Source: Marinobacter sp. JH2
GTDB lineage: Bacteria > Pseudomonadota > Gammaproteobacteria > Pseudomonadales > Oleiphilaceae
DNA: 64,000 nucleotides
Reading direction: 5' to 3'
Assembly (NCBI RefSeq): GCF_004353225.1
Contig: NZ_CP037934.1
Location: 1,302,001 to 1,366,000, forward strand
Each line of letters begins with the position of its first letter. Within the stretch, counting starts at the first letter, position 1. The translations under genes were made by a program, and so were the position numbers. Positions 21,194 to 31,368 of the stretch are shown piece after piece. The notes under the pieces were generated by a model. The model worked only from the letters and a program-made list of their open reading frames with translations, was not told the DNA's origin and searched no databases.

Positions 21194-24100
21194 TCAGGAG
21201 AGATTTTTAAGAAGCTCTTTCGCTTCGGCCTTCTGCTCTTCGTTACCCTCCAAGGCAACTTCTTCGAGAATATCCCTGGCACCATCGCCGTCACCCATCT
21301 CGACGTAGGCTCGCGCCAGATCGAGTTTAGTCGCAGCTTCGTCAGTACCAGCGAGAAAATCGAAATCATCATCGTCGCCGAGGTCAGCATCACCGATATC
21401 TAGTCCAGACAACCCTTGACTTGCGTCATCCTCTGCATCGACTTCCGGAACCAATGACGGAATGTCTTCTGACGAGTCGGCGGCTGCCTCTTCACCTTGG
21501 TCCAGTTCATCGAGTGCATCTTCAAGGCTGAGCTCTTCGTCCAATGAATCTGTTCCCTCTGTCGTTGGGTCGGCGGAATCACGTTCAGCGAACTCGCCCA
21601 TCAAGGCCAAGTCATCATCAGAGACGTCCAACTCGAGATCATCCAGAGCTGATTCGCTTAAATCTAAAGGCTCGGACTCGCTATTTTCTTCGACCTTATC
21701 CAGCTCTGCATCCAGCTCGTCGAGGAAAGACTCGTCAAGACCGTCGTCACCCGAGACCTCATTTAAGGACACCGGCTCACTTTCCTGATCAGCCTGACCC
21801 TCAGTATCGACCGACTGAGCTTCCAACTCATCTAGCTCACCATCAAGATCCAGACTTTCAGTCAAATCCAATTCGGGATCAATCGCATCTTCAGTCTCAC
21901 CCGAACCGAATACAGCTTCATCTTCTTCACTCAACTCGAAGTCTAGACTGAACTCATCTTCACCAAGAACATCATCTGGCTTATCGACCTGTGAGTCCGA
22001 CTCAACATCCATTTCAAATGAGGAGAAATCGGACTCGTCGGACGTTGAATCCGCTGACTCTTCGGCGTTATCAAGTACTGCAATACCTGTGAGGTCGTAC
22101 TCAATTGGATCGTCTGGCGAGCCCGCGCTGCCTTTTTCGCCTTCAAGCTCTTCATCTAAATCAAACTCGTCTAAGCGATCGTCTAGCCCCTGGAATTCAT
22201 CGTCCAAAGGTGTTGCAGACACTTCAGGCTCATTCTCATTATCGTAGGCTTCTGACGCAAAGCCCGCCAAGGAATCAGAGCGAAGCTCATTTTCAAGATC
22301 GTCGATGCTCGGCATTGCTTCCGCTTCTTGCAGCTGCTGCTGCAGAACCACAGCTCGAGCCAGAGCTTCGTCGTCACCAAGGGCTTCTACTTCACCGAAT
22401 TGCTTTTCAAAAGACTGATAATCTTGCCCCTCGGCATAGGTTTCCAGCAACTTCAGGCGCAAATCTGTGCGGCTAGGTTCGCGCGAAATAGCCGTTTCCA
22501 GAACCTCGGCTGCCTTATCCAGCTGACCGTAAGCCATATAGCTATTGGCCTCTGCCAACACTTCATCACCCTCAGGGGTTGCCGCCGCTTGGCTTGGTTC
22601 ATCTGCGGGCGTTAGGTCAAACCCTTCTGAATCGCCATCATCTTCCGAGTTTAGTTGATCGTAAAACGCTTTCTCGCGATTTGCGTTACGACGAGCAACC
22701 AACAACAGCAGAAGCAGCAACAGGATCAGGCCTCCACCCAAAGCAATCTGGTACATCGGGTTCCCGACGACCGCATCCATAAACTGACCCAACAAACCTT
22801 TTTTCGATTGCTCTGCTGGTTGACTTTGTTCGGGCTGTTGAACTGTAGATTCGGTATTGCCCGCGCTTGCAACGGGTCCTGCTGATTCTTCCAGTTCATC
22901 CGCCGCAACTGCTTCCGGCGCGGTGCTTTCATCCTGCTGGACGCCCGTTTCTGACTCCGGCGCACCCGCTTCCGCGGTGTCCATCGCTGTCTCAACCGAT
23001 TCTTCTGGAACACCTTCCTCTGAAGTCAGCGAATTATCCTCGCCCACCTCTTCCGCTTCGGCACTCTCATCCGGAGCGTTTGAAGCCTGACCGGAAACTG
23101 CTTCAGGGGATTCTCCCTCCGCAGCAGAATCTTCATCGGCGCCGCCTCCAACGGACTGACTACCGTCTGCGTTACCTGAAGCAGCGGACGGCTCTTCAGA
23201 GACTACGCCTTCCAAGTCAGCAAGCTGGGAGCTCTTCAACTCCAAAAGACGTTGAAGCGTTTCGACCTGAGCTTGCATATCTTCAAGCTTGGAATTCAGC
23301 TCTTCGTTCTCACGACGTGTGGCTTCAAGCTCTTCCATAGCGACTGCGGACCCTGCATCCACACCACCCTCGCTGGCGCCATCGCCACCGGCCGAACCGC
23401 CCTGCTCTTCGGTACGAGCCTCGGCTTCATCTGCGGCAATAAGGCGAAGCTCTGCCCCAGCTTCCACTTCTTGAGGTTTAACGCTCGGCTGCGGAGTCGT
23501 TTCAGCAGTTTGAGTAGCATCTACAGGTCGTGGAGCCTTAAGCTCTTGGTTCTGCCTTGCAACCACCCGAGATGCTTCGGTCTGGCTACGACGCTCAATT
23601 TCCGAGAGACTCGGTGCACGCAGCACTTGCCCCCGTTTCAATCGATTTATATTTCCGCCAATAAATGCTTTCGGGTTTTTATCCTGGATAGCCAGCATAA
23701 CCTGTTGCATTGACACCGAGTTGTTTGGACGCATGCGCTGAGCAATGGTCCAAAGCGTGTCAGACGGCCCGGTAGGACCAAAGCTATCGGCGTTGGCACT
23801 AGATGTAGGGGAACTTTGAACGGCGGCTTGCCGGCGCGCAGACTCGGCACTGCGACTGGACTGGGAAACCGTGCTGCGCTGCGGAGCCGATGTGGGCGCT
23901 GTTACTTGTTCACGTATGCCTGATTCTTCCGCGTAGACCGGAGGATCAACGAGTACGGCGTACTCACGCATCAAGCGGCCATTTGGCCAAGTGAGCTCAA
24001 GAAGGAAATTCAGATAAGGTTCGCGGAAAGGTTCCCGTGATGACACATTGATCACGAGATTACCGTCTGCCTCTGTAATCACTTCAAATTTCAGTTTGCT

Positions 24101-24331
24101 CAGAAACTGATGACGCTCAAGTCCGACTCGTTGGTAAGCAGCTTCAGGAGCCACGTTAACGAAGACATCACCGGGATCGACTCCACGACTTTGTCGCAAC
24201 GAAATTTCAGCATCCAGCGGCTGATTCAACCAGGACTGCATCTCAATTTCACCCAGCCCCAGGGCCTGAGCCATACCCGAGCCGAGCCCTCCCGCCAACG
24301 CCAGGGCAACCGCAAGCTTGCGTACCTTCAT
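21194..24331 (-). CDS. fimV: Pilus assembly / cell-polarity protein FimV
   Basis: A large inner-membrane hub for type IV pili, type II secretion and polar signalling. The 1045 residues comprise a signal peptide (1-23, ending AQA), a conserved periplasmic domain (LGEIEMQSWLNQPLDAEI), a LysM peptidoglycan-binding region (about 190-240), a coiled coil (about 335-375) and one membrane segment (about 535-556). A very acidic Asp/Glu cytoplasmic region follows, with TPR-like pieces (about 610-680) and the C-terminal FimV motif (KLDLARAYVEMGDGDGARDILEEV). The neighbours asd and truA match the Pseudomonas order. Confidence 0.95.
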   Translation of the reverse strand: MKVRKLAVALALAGGLGSGMAQALGLGEIEMQSWLNQPLDAEISLRQSRGVDPGDVFVNVAPEAAYQRVGLERHQFLSKLKFEVITEADGNLVINVSSREPFREPYLNFLLELTWPNGRLMREYAVLVDPPVYAEESGIREQVTAPTSAPQRSTVSQSSRSAESARRQAAVQSSPTSSANADSFGPTGPSDTLWTIAQRMRPNNSVSMQQVMLAIQDKNPKAFIGGNINRLKRGQVLRAPSLSEIERRSQTEASRVVARQNQELKAPRPVDATQTAETTPQPSVKPQEVEAGAELRLIAADEAEARTEEQGGSAGGDGASEGGVDAGSAVAMEELEATRRENEELNSKLEDMQAQVETLQRLLELKSSQLADLEGVVSEEPSAASGNADGSQSVGGGADEDSAAEGESPEAVSGQASNAPDESAEAEEVGEDNSLTSEEGVPEESVETAMDTAEAGAPESETGVQQDESTAPEAVAADELEESAGPVASAGNTESTVQQPEQSQPAEQSKKGLLGQFMDAVVGNPMYQIALGGGLILLLLLLLLVARRNANREKAFYDQLNSEDDGDSEGFDLTPADEPSQAAATPEGDEVLAEANSYMAYGQLDKAAEVLETAISREPSRTDLRLKLLETYAEGQDYQSFEKQFGEVEALGDDEALARAVVLQQQLQEAEAMPSIDDLENELRSDSLAGFASEAYDNENEPEVSATPLDDEFQGLDDRLDEFDLDEELEGEKGSAGSPDDPIEYDLTGIAVLDNAEESADSTSDESDFSSFEMDVESDSQVDKPDDVLGEDEFSLDFELSEEDEAVFGSGETEDAIDPELDLTESLDLDGELDELEAQSVDTEGQADQESEPVSLNEVSGDDGLDESFLDELDAELDKVEENSESEPLDLSESALDDLELDVSDDDLALMGEFAERDSADPTTEGTDSLDEELSLEDALDELDQGEEAAADSSEDIPSLVPEVDAEDDASQGLSGLDIGDADLGDDDDFDFLAGTDEAATKLDLARAYVEMGDGDGARDILEEVALEGNEEQKAEAKELLKNLS

Positions 24332-24411
24332 GCTTTTTCCTTTCCAGTCTCCGTTATTCTTTGACTGCTGAATCTCAACAGAATCGGACGAGGTTGGATG
24401 ACTTTCGTCTT

Positions 24412-24453
24412 TTTATAGTTTGGGAGTATTGTTGATAAAACCTCTTTTATCAA
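24412..24453 (-). promoter_or_regulatory. fimV promoter region with a perfect palindrome
   Basis: On the minus strand TATAAA (24417-24412) is a plausible -10 with a start near 24405. Immediately upstream, covering the -35 position, is the perfect inverted repeat TTGATAAAA-N4-TTTTATCAA (24432-24453). Its placement suggests an operator for an unknown regulator. No T-run follows, so a terminator role is unlikely. Confidence 0.45.
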
Positions 24454-24525
24454 TCAATCAGCTGCTTTCCTTGCACCATTTGTTCACCACTCCCATGGAA
24501 CTCATTAGTGTCCCTGAAAATAACA

Positions 24526-24555
24526 GGGGCGGGCACTGAAATCAGCACCCGCCCC
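24526..24555 (-). terminator. Rho-independent terminator of asd
   Basis: A hairpin with outer stem GGGGCGGG/CCCGCCCC and inner stem CTGA/TCAG, separated by a 2+2 internal loop. On the minus strand it is followed by a T-rich TGTTATTTTC. It lies about 60 bases beyond the asd stop and upstream of the fimV promoter. Confidence 0.75.
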
Positions 24556-24613
24556 GAACCGGCTTATGAAAAACCGGACACAGTTGGCATTAATGACCAA
24601 CCTGTAACAATTT

Positions 24614-25729
24614 TTAACGTTCCTGAAGGATTCTCAGCATCCTGCGAAGCGGTTCTGCAGCACCCCACAACAACTGGTCACCTACAGTGAACGCGGAGAT
24701 GTATTCCGGCCCCATGGCCAATTTACGAATACGTCCAATTGGCACACTCAGTGTACCCGTCACCTTCGTCGGGGTCAGTTCCTGCATGGTCGCGTCGCGA
24801 TCATTCGGAATTACCTTCACCCAATCGTTACCTTCTGCCAGAATGTTTTCGATCTCTGAAACCGGCAAATCCTTCTTCAGCTTGATGGTCAGCGCCTGAC
24901 TGTGAGAGCGCATTGCGCCAATACGTACGCAGATGCCATCAATGGGAATCGGGTTACCGCTGCGGCCAAGAATCTTGTTGGTTTCAACGCCCGCTTTCCA
25001 CTCTTCCTTGCTCATGCCGTTATCGAGTTGCTTATCGATAAACGGAATCAGACTTCCCGCCAGCGGAACACCGAAGTGTTCGGTTGGAAACTCACCTGAA
25101 CGCATGGTGTCGGTGACCTTGCGGTCGATTTCGAGAATCGCAGACGACGTATCTTCCAGCTCAGCCTTGACGCTGTCATTCAACGCGCCCATCTGATTCA
25201 GCAGCTCACGCATGTTTTGTGCGCCGGAACCCGAAGCTGCCTGATAAGTCATGGGAGACACCCACTCAATCAGATCCTGTTCGAGCAGTCCGCCCAGCGC
25301 CAGCATCATCAGGCTTACGGTACAGTTACCACCAACGTAATCCTTCACACCCTTCTCGAGTGCTTCATCTATAACGTTGCGATTAACAGGGTCCAGAACG
25401 ATGACAGAGTGATCGGCCATCCGCAGCGTAGAGGCTGCATCAATCCAAAACCCCTGCCAGCCCGCTTCACGTAGCTTCTCGTAAACCGCCGAGGTGTAAT
25501 CACCACCCTGACACGTGACAACCACGTCCATCGTTTTCAGAATGTCGATGTCAAACGCATCCTGCAATGCTGGCACTCCGTCTTTGCCTACATCCGGAGC
25601 CGGCTTACCCGACTGGGATGTTGTAAAGAACACCGGATCGATGTCAGCAAAATCATTTTCTTCGCGCATGCGTTGCATGAGGACAGACCCCACCATGCCA
25701 CGCCAACCTACAAGTCCAACTCGCTTCAT
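24614..25729 (-). CDS. asd: Aspartate-semialdehyde dehydrogenase
   Basis: NADPH-dependent reduction of aspartyl phosphate to the semialdehyde, shared by lysine/diaminopimelate, methionine and threonine synthesis. The 371 residues begin with the nucleotide-binding [14 protein letters not shown] (4-17) and contain the catalytic Cys136 in [11 protein letters not shown]. Length and motifs are those of the Gram-negative long form. It is 121 bases downstream of leuB, with a possible separate promoter (CATAAT near 25750) and its own terminator. Confidence 0.97.
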   Translation of the reverse strand: MKRVGLVGWRGMVGSVLMQRMREENDFADIDPVFFTTSQSGKPAPDVGKDGVPALQDAFDIDILKTMDVVVTCQGGDYTSAVYEKLREAGWQGFWIDAASTLRMADHSVIVLDPVNRNVIDEALEKGVKDYVGGNCTVSLMMLALGGLLEQDLIEWVSPMTYQAASGSGAQNMRELLNQMGALNDSVKAELEDTSSAILEIDRKVTDTMRSGEFPTEHFGVPLAGSLIPFIDKQLDNGMSKEEWKAGVETNKILGRSGNPIPIDGICVRIGAMRSHSQALTIKLKKDLPVSEIENILAEGNDWVKVIPNDRDATMQELTPTKVTGTLSVPIGRIRKLAMGPEYISAFTVGDQLLWGAAEPLRRMLRILQER

Positions 25730-25850
25730 GTGCGACCTTTGAACCTCACATTATGCCCGCCCCTACCGTTATCGCTGGCAGGGACCGGATGAATGATCCC
25801 GCAACAGCTGCATCGCGCCGTTGTCGGGCCTCGGTTTCTGAACCAAAATC

Positions 25851-26924
25851 TTAAAGCGCGCTCAGTACAGCTTCACCCATTTCACGGGTCGAAACTTTCT
25901 TGCCGCCGTCTGACATAATATCTGCAGTACGCAAACCTTGGTCCAACACCTTGCTGACCGCAATCTCAATGGCTTCTGCAGCTTCGTCTTCGTTCAGACT
26001 GTACCGCAACATCATTGCTGCACTGATAATGGTGGCCAGCGGATTCGCAATGCCCTGCCCGGCGATATCCGGAGCTGAACCATGGCAAGGCTCATACATA
26101 CCTTGCCTCTCGGAGTTCAGCGAAGCGGACGGCAACATGCCGATTGAGCCGGTCAGCATTGCTGCTTCGTCAGAAAGAATATCACCAAACATGTTGCCAG
26201 TCACAATCACGTCGAACTGCTTAGGCGCTTTCACCAACTGCATAGCAGCGTTATCGACGTACATATGAGACAGCTCAACGTCCGGATATTCGCTCTTCAG
26301 CTCTTCCATAATTTCACGCCACAACACGGTCACTTCCAACACGTTTGCTTTATCCACGGAGCACAGTTTCTTGCTGCGCTGCTGAGCAGCTTCAAAAGCG
26401 ACACGGCCAATACGGCGAATTTCAGACTCAGTGTATTGATAGGTGTTGTAACCCTGACGCTCGCCACTCTCCAGCTGACGAACACCGCGGGGCTGACCAA
26501 AATAGATACCACCGGTCAGCTCACGAACGATCAGGATATCCAGACCAGACACCACTTCCGGCTTAAGTGAAGATGCAGACGCCAATTGCGGGTAAAGAAT
26601 CGCCGGACGCAAGTTCGCAAACAACTCCAAATTGGAGCGCAAGCCCAACAACCCTTTTTCCGGGCGATTTGCCATCGGCAGACCATCCCACTTGGGACCA
26701 CCGACCGCTCCTAGCAAAATGGCTTCCGCCTTACGCGCCTTATCCAACGTATCGGCTGGCAGAGGCGTATCTTCCGCGTCGATCGCCGCGCCACCAACTA
26801 AAGCGGTATCGAAAGACAATCCTAAAGAGAACCTTTCGTTTACTTTGTGCAGCACTTTTTCAGCTTCTGCAACAATCTCAGGACCAATGCCATCACCTGG
26901 CAACAACAAAACACTACGGGACAT
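25851..26924 (-). CDS. leuB: 3-isopropylmalate dehydrogenase
   Basis: Oxidatively decarboxylates 3-isopropylmalate, the third leucine step. The 357 residues start with [13 protein letters not shown] (5-17) and hold [10 protein letters not shown], the metal-binding DNAAMQLV and [11 protein letters not shown], and [18 protein letters not shown]. It is the last gene of leuC-leuD-leuB, 16 bases after leuD. Confidence 0.98.
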   Translation of the reverse strand: MSRSVLLLPGDGIGPEIVAEAEKVLHKVNERFSLGLSFDTALVGGAAIDAEDTPLPADTLDKARKAEAILLGAVGGPKWDGLPMANRPEKGLLGLRSNLELFANLRPAILYPQLASASSLKPEVVSGLDILIVRELTGGIYFGQPRGVRQLESGERQGYNTYQYTESEIRRIGRVAFEAAQQRSKKLCSVDKANVLEVTVLWREIMEELKSEYPDVELSHMYVDNAAMQLVKAPKQFDVIVTGNMFGDILSDEAAMLTGSIGMLPSASLNSERQGMYEPCHGSAPDIAGQGIANPLATIISAAMMLRYSLNEDEAAEAIEIAVSKVLDQGLRTADIMSDGGKKVSTREMGEAVLSAL

Positions 26925-26940
26925 ATCAGAATCCTTTTAA

Positions 26941-27588
26941 TCAGTTTCCAGCGTTAAACAACCAAGGAGCCGTTTGGCGACGTGCGTCTTCATAGACCTT
27001 AATAGCATCAGCGTCTTCCAGCGTAACGCCGATGTCGTCTAAGCCGTTCAGCAAACAATGGCGACGGAAGTTATCGACATCAAAACTGAAGGACTCGCCA
27101 TCAGGTGTAGTGACCGTTTGCGCCTCGAGATTCACAGTCAACTGATAGCCTTCGTTTACTTCCACGCTTTCAAAAAGCTTATCAACAACTTTTTCTTCAA
27201 GAACAATAGGTAACAACCCATTCTTAAAGCAGTTATTGTAGAAAATATCTGCAAAGCTCGGCGCAATAATGACACGAAAACCGAAATCATCCAGCGCCCA
27301 CGGCGCATGTTCACGGCTTGAACCACAACCAAAGTTGGTACGCGCCAGCAGCACGCTAGCATTCTTGTAGCGTTCCTGATTCAACACAAAATCAGGATTC
27401 AACGGCCGGCCGGCACAATCCTGATCCGGCTTACCTTCATCCAAATAACGCAGCTCATCAAACAAATTCGGGCCAAAGCCTGTACGCTTGATGGACTTCA
27501 AAAACTGCTTGGGAATAATCATGTCCGTATCCACATTGGAACGGTCCATGGGGGCAACAATGCCCTGATGTTGCGTAAATGCTCGCAT
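26941..27588 (-). CDS. leuD: 3-isopropylmalate dehydratase small subunit
   Basis: Swivelling-domain subunit of isopropylmalate isomerase. The 215 residues contain [13 protein letters not shown] (about 20-32), [15 protein letters not shown] (about 89-103) and [22 protein letters not shown]. It pairs with LeuC encoded 17 bases upstream. Confidence 0.98.
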   Translation of the reverse strand: MRAFTQHQGIVAPMDRSNVDTDMIIPKQFLKSIKRTGFGPNLFDELRYLDEGKPDQDCAGRPLNPDFVLNQERYKNASVLLARTNFGCGSSREHAPWALDDFGFRVIIAPSFADIFYNNCFKNGLLPIVLEEKVVDKLFESVEVNEGYQLTVNLEAQTVTTPDGESFSFDVDNFRRHCLLNGLDDIGVTLEDADAIKVYEDARRQTAPWLFNAGN

Positions 27589-27605
27589 GGTGTCTCTCCT
27601 GTGGA

Positions 27606-29024
27606 TCAGTTCATCAACTCACGGACATCAACAAAATGGCCCGATACTGCTGCCGCAGCCGCCATCGCCGGGCTCACCAAGTGGGTACGCCCGCCGAAGC
27701 CCTGACGGCCTTCGAAGTTACGGTTTGACGTAGACGCACAATGCTCGCCCTGCCCCAACTTGTCGGCGTTCATCGCCAAGCACATAGAGCAACCCGGATC
27801 CCGCCATTCAAGACCCGCTTCGATAAAGATCTTATCCAAACCTTCCTTCTCGGCCTGCTCTTTCACCAAACCGGAGCCGGGAACCACCATCGCCTGCTTC
27901 AAGCCAGCCGCAACCTTGCGGCCCTTAACAACGGCAGCGGCCTCGCGCAGATCTTCAATGCGACTGTTAGTGCAAGAGCCAATAAACACGCGATCCAACT
28001 TAATGTCGGTAATCTTCTGATTCGGTTCCAAGCCCATGTACTTCAGGGCACGAACGATCCCTTCCCGCTTAATGAGATCTTCTTCTTTGGCCGGGTCAGG
28101 TACATTCGCACCGACATCAGCCACCATCTCTGGTGATGTACCCCAGCTCACTTGAGGCTGAATTTTTGTGCCATCGATTTCAACAACCTTGTCGAACTCC
28201 GCATCGTCATCACTGTGCAGGGTGCGCCAGTATTCAACAGCCTTGTCCCAGGTTTCACCCTTGGGCGCAAACGGGCGATCTTTAACATATTCGATCGTGG
28301 TGTCGTCTACCCCAACCATGCCGACACGGGCACCGCCTTCGATGGCCATGTTACAGATGGTCATCCGGCCTTCCATGCTCAAACCACGAATAGCCTCACC
28401 ACCGAACTCGATGGCATAACCCGTGCCTCCGGCAGTGCCGATCTTACCGATAATCGCCAACACTACGTCTTTACCGGTAACACCTGCACCCAACTTGCCA
28501 GTCACTTTTACCAGCATGTTTTTCATCTTCTTCTGAACCAAGCACTGAGTGGCCAGTACGTGTTCAACCTCGGAGGTACCGATACCGTGCGCCAAGCAAC
28601 CAAAAGCGCCGTGTGTAGAGGTATGGGAGTCACCACACACGATACTCATACCTGGCAAAGTCGCGCCTTGCTCTGGCCCGATAACGTGGACAATACCTTG
28701 TCGAATGTCTTTGATCTTGAATTCGAGAATACCGAACTCATCGCAGTTCTTACCCAAGGTTTCTACCTGTGTGCGAGACACAGGGTCAACAATGCCATCA
28801 ATTCCTTTGTCACGGTCGGTCGTAGGAACGTTGTGATCCGGCGTTGCTAGGTTCGCATCGATGCGCCACGGCTTACGATTAGCCAACCGGAGGCCTTCAA
28901 ACGCCTGCGGCGAAGTGACTTCGTGCAGCAACTGGCGATCGATATAGATCAATGCTGAACCGTCATCGCGCTGTTTGACTAAATGGTCATCCCACAACTT
29001 GTCGTATAAGGTCTTGCCCGCCAT
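27606..29024 (-). CDS. leuC: 3-isopropylmalate dehydratase large subunit
   Basis: Aconitase-family Fe-S subunit that interconverts 2- and 3-isopropylmalate. The 472 residues hold the three cluster cysteines in IGSCTNSR (about 348-355) and DPGCSMC (about 411-417), plus [12 protein letters not shown] and the ending FVDVRELMN. It is the first gene of leuCDB, divergent from a LysR regulator gene. No leucine-rich leader peptide was seen in the short untranslated region. Confidence 0.98.
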   Translation of the reverse strand: MAGKTLYDKLWDDHLVKQRDDGSALIYIDRQLLHEVTSPQAFEGLRLANRKPWRIDANLATPDHNVPTTDRDKGIDGIVDPVSRTQVETLGKNCDEFGILEFKIKDIRQGIVHVIGPEQGATLPGMSIVCGDSHTSTHGAFGCLAHGIGTSEVEHVLATQCLVQKKMKNMLVKVTGKLGAGVTGKDVVLAIIGKIGTAGGTGYAIEFGGEAIRGLSMEGRMTICNMAIEGGARVGMVGVDDTTIEYVKDRPFAPKGETWDKAVEYWRTLHSDDDAEFDKVVEIDGTKIQPQVSWGTSPEMVADVGANVPDPAKEEDLIKREGIVRALKYMGLEPNQKITDIKLDRVFIGSCTNSRIEDLREAAAVVKGRKVAAGLKQAMVVPGSGLVKEQAEKEGLDKIFIEAGLEWRDPGCSMCLAMNADKLGQGEHCASTSNRNFEGRQGFGGRTHLVSPAMAAAAAVSGHFVDVRELMN

Positions 29025-29073
29025 GATTCTCTCTCACTCTCTGGGGGTTTTTGTTTCATTCTGACGTGAAGCC

Positions 29074-29103
29074 ATCATACTACCTCACCACCAATAACCC
29101 CAA
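29074..29103 (-). promoter_or_regulatory. Candidate leuCDB promoter
   Basis: On the minus strand TTGGGG (29103-29098) and TATGAT (29079-29074) are 18 bases apart. This predicts a start near 29067, about 43 bases before leuC. The weak -35 box suggests activator dependence, consistent with the divergent LysR gene. Confidence 0.4.
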
Positions 29104-29144
29104 TTCATGTTTTTCATTCATTGCATTCCAGATGGTTATCAGCG

Positions 29145-29192
29145 ATAGTTTTGGCTATAAATCGGCACAAAACTCGAGCTATGGCGATAGCT
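29145..29192. promoter_or_regulatory. Paired inverted repeats in the leuC/LysR divergent region
   Basis: Two related dyads lie between the genes: ATAG-N6-CTAT at 29145-29158, and the perfect AGCTAT-GGCG-ATAGCT at 29177-29192. The element centres are about 33 bases apart (three helical turns). This arrangement is typical of LysR recognition and activation half-sites. Binding is inferred, not shown. Confidence 0.4.
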
Positions 29193-29304
29193 GCTCCTTC
29201 TAACCACCCGCGCCTCAACTTTAAACAGGGCATCGCCCATCGAGAATGCACCTACTTAAGTCCTCCCACCCAAGCCTTAAATTACGCGGAGAAAATTGAC
29301 AACG

Positions 29305-30198
29305 ATGGACGCAAACTCCCTAAAAGCATTCCTGACAATCGTAGACCAAGGCTCTTTCTCCGAGGCTGCAGAAACACTGCACCTGACACAGCCGGCAGTC
29401 AGTAAACGCTTAGCCACCTTAGAACACCAACTCGGCACCAAGCTGATCGAACGAGGCCACCGGGAAATGCGCCTCACCGACACAGGCGCTAGACTGCTGC
29501 CCCATGCTAGACAAATACTCGACGACATCCACAATGCCAAAGCCGCCCTAACCTCCGATGATGGGAACATCACCGGCGAATTGAACATCATCGCCAGCCA
29601 CCACATCGGTCTCCACCACCTGCCAAACTGGTTGCGCCGCTTCGCGCGCGAATACCCTGACGTATCCGTAAACCTACAATTTATGGAATCTGACGCCGCC
29701 TACAGCCAAATGGTCAAACGCAACGCAGAGCTTGCCTTCGTAACCCTTAGCGACAGCATGGAAAGCCAATTCAAAGTATACCAACAATGGCCCGACCCCA
29801 TGGCATTCGTCACCGGACCCGACCACGAGCTGGCCGTAAGTAACACCGCGACCCTAAGCGATTTAGCGAAGTATCCGGCGCTACTGCCAGACACCACAAC
29901 TGCGACCTACCGAGCCGTCAGCCGGCTGTTTTTGGAAGCCAACTTGCCCCTGAAACAACAAATCCCTACAAATTATCTGGAAACCATCAAAATGATGACA
30001 AGTGTCGGTCTGGGATGGAGTGTTCTGCCGGTGAGCATGGCAGACAAAACGCTGCACCAACTAAATACCGGAATCACTGTAAGCCGCGTGCTTGGCGCAG
30101 TCGGACTTTTGGGAAGGCACCTGAGCCAAGCCGCCAGAGCCATGCTTGAAGTTGTGCAGCTGGAGGAATCCACGCGGAAGACAGACGCACAAAAATGA
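29305..30198 (+). CDS. LysR-family transcriptional regulator, divergent from leuCDB
   Basis: A 297-residue LysR protein with an N-terminal winged helix-turn-helix (LKAFLTIVDQGSFSEAAETLHLTQPAVSKR, given here as a span over about residues 5-34) and a C-terminal inducer-binding domain. ATG at 29305 was preferred over an in-frame TTG three codons earlier, which sits only 4 bases from the GGAG site. A LysR gene sits beside leuC in Pseudomonas too, so control of leuCDB is plausible. The effector is unknown; 2-isopropylmalate would be the obvious candidate. Confidence 0.88.
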   Translation: MDANSLKAFLTIVDQGSFSEAAETLHLTQPAVSKRLATLEHQLGTKLIERGHREMRLTDTGARLLPHARQILDDIHNAKAALTSDDGNITGELNIIASHHIGLHHLPNWLRRFAREYPDVSVNLQFMESDAAYSQMVKRNAELAFVTLSDSMESQFKVYQQWPDPMAFVTGPDHELAVSNTATLSDLAKYPALLPDTTTATYRAVSRLFLEANLPLKQQIPTNYLETIKMMTSVGLGWSVLPVSMADKTLHQLNTGITVSRVLGAVGLLGRHLSQAARAMLEVVQLEESTRKTDAQK

Positions 30199-30207
30199 GC
30201 AGGCTGC

Positions 30208-31350
30208 CTATGCTTGATCTGGCGGCGGTTTCAGACCCCACCAGGTTACAATGACCGCAACAACCATAGCGGCTGCCCCACCCCAAAAGGCCGCAGCGGT
30301 ACTATAGCCATCCACCAGAAAGCCAGACATCCACGCCCCCAATGCACCACCCCCACCAAACGTTAAACCGCTATACAGTGCCTGCCCTTGGCCATGGTGA
30401 TGCTTACCGAAGAAACCCTGAACATACTGTACCGATACCGCGTGCAACACTCCGTAAGACGCTGCATGCAGCAATTGCGCAAAAATCAAAACCGGAATCA
30501 CGGCAGTCAGCTCGGCGATAAGAACCCATCGAAGCATGGTCAGAACCAATGCCCCAAGCACGACCTGACGTACAGACAACCGTTTGGTTAAGCGATGCAG
30601 AAACAAGAACAGTACGATTTCTGCAACCACTCCCAGTGACCACAGCATCCCGATAGATAGCTTGCCGTATCCATGCTGCTCAAGATGAATACTGAAGAAG
30701 GTGTAATAGGCACCATGAGAAACCTGCAACAGAAAGTTCATCGCAAAGAACGCAATCACTGCTGGGTGGGTGACAATCGCTTTCAAGCTACCCTTCGGCG
30801 CACGTTCCTTAGGCTCGCCACGATCCGATGGCACCAAAAAAGCCGATACCACGATGCCAGCAAAAACGGGTAACAGCAGCCAAGGCAGGTATTCGATCGG
30901 CAGCCACTCCAACAGCGCACCAACCAAGCCGACCGCACCAACAAAACCGACCGAACCCCAAAGACGGACTTTGCCATATTTATCTTTCCGCGCGCCCAAC
31001 ACCCGTAAGGTGATGACTTCGTATAGCGGAAGAATGGCATTCCAGAAGAAGGTGAAAACCAGCATGACCAGCAGCAGGCCGTAGAAACCGGGTTCCAAGA
31101 ACACTCCGGCAAAGAACAAAGAGCCTGTGATGGCGCCAAAGCGAACCAGACGAACACGCTGCCCGGTACGGTCACCAAGCCAGCCCCACAGACTGGGCGC
31201 AACAATTTTGGTTAGCTGGATGGTCGCCATGAGTGTGGCGATTTGCAGGTAGGAAAAGCCCTGCCCCTCCAAATACAGGGACCAGTAAGGCAAAAGCCCT
31301 CCTAAGAGGGCGAAGAACCAGAAGTAGAGGTTGGACAGCCGCCAGTAGAT
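30208..31350 (-). CDS. MFS transporter, 3-phenylpropionic-acid-transporter (HcaT) type, apparent ATC start
   Basis: A 12-helix major facilitator of about 380 residues in the HcaT/nucleoside-proton-symporter-like branch. The conserved first helix (YWRLSNLYFWFFALLGG followed by LLPYWSLYL) is in frame upstream of the first conventional start, a TTG at 31293, which would delete half of that helix. The only codon at the right distance from an excellent TAAGGAGG site is ATC at 31350, and an in-frame TAA blocks anything further upstream. So either ATC is used, or an ATG was mutated or misread. It follows aroC by 18 bases. The substrate is unknown. Confidence 0.82.
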   Translation of the reverse strand: MYWRLSNLYFWFFALLGGLLPYWSLYLEGQGFSYLQIATLMATIQLTKIVAPSLWGWLGDRTGQRVRLVRFGAITGSLFFAGVFLEPGFYGLLLVMLVFTFFWNAILPLYEVITLRVLGARKDKYGKVRLWGSVGFVGAVGLVGALLEWLPIEYLPWLLLPVFAGIVVSAFLVPSDRGEPKERAPKGSLKAIVTHPAVIAFFAMNFLLQVSHGAYYTFFSIHLEQHGYGKLSIGMLWSLGVVAEIVLFLFLHRLTKRLSVRQVVLGALVLTMLRWVLIAELTAVIPVLIFAQLLHAASYGVLHAVSVQYVQGFFGKHHHGQGQALYSGLTFGGGGALGAWMSGFLVDGYSTAAAFWGGAAAMVVAVIVTWWGLKPPPDQA

Positions 31351-31357
31351 GGTGTCG

Positions 31358-31365
31358 CCTCCTTA
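31358..31365 (-). promoter_or_regulatory. Strong Shine-Dalgarno pointing to a non-ATG start
   Basis: TAAGGAGG on the minus strand lies 7 bases before the ATC codon at 31350. It contains the in-frame TAA that separates the MFS frame from aroC. No ATG, GTG or TTG occurs in frame until 31293. Confidence 0.7.
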
Positions 31366-31368
31366 CGA

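Noticed and set aside
21462..21788. A Ser-rich plus-strand frame across the fimV 3' half.
   Set aside because: It is the reverse complement of Asp/Glu/Leu codons of the acidic FimV region, so the serine richness is an artefact.
28152..28850. A 232-codon plus-strand frame within leuC.
   Set aside because: It is fully antisense to a certain gene, and its sequence resembles no family. Long antisense frames are expected in codon-biased genes.
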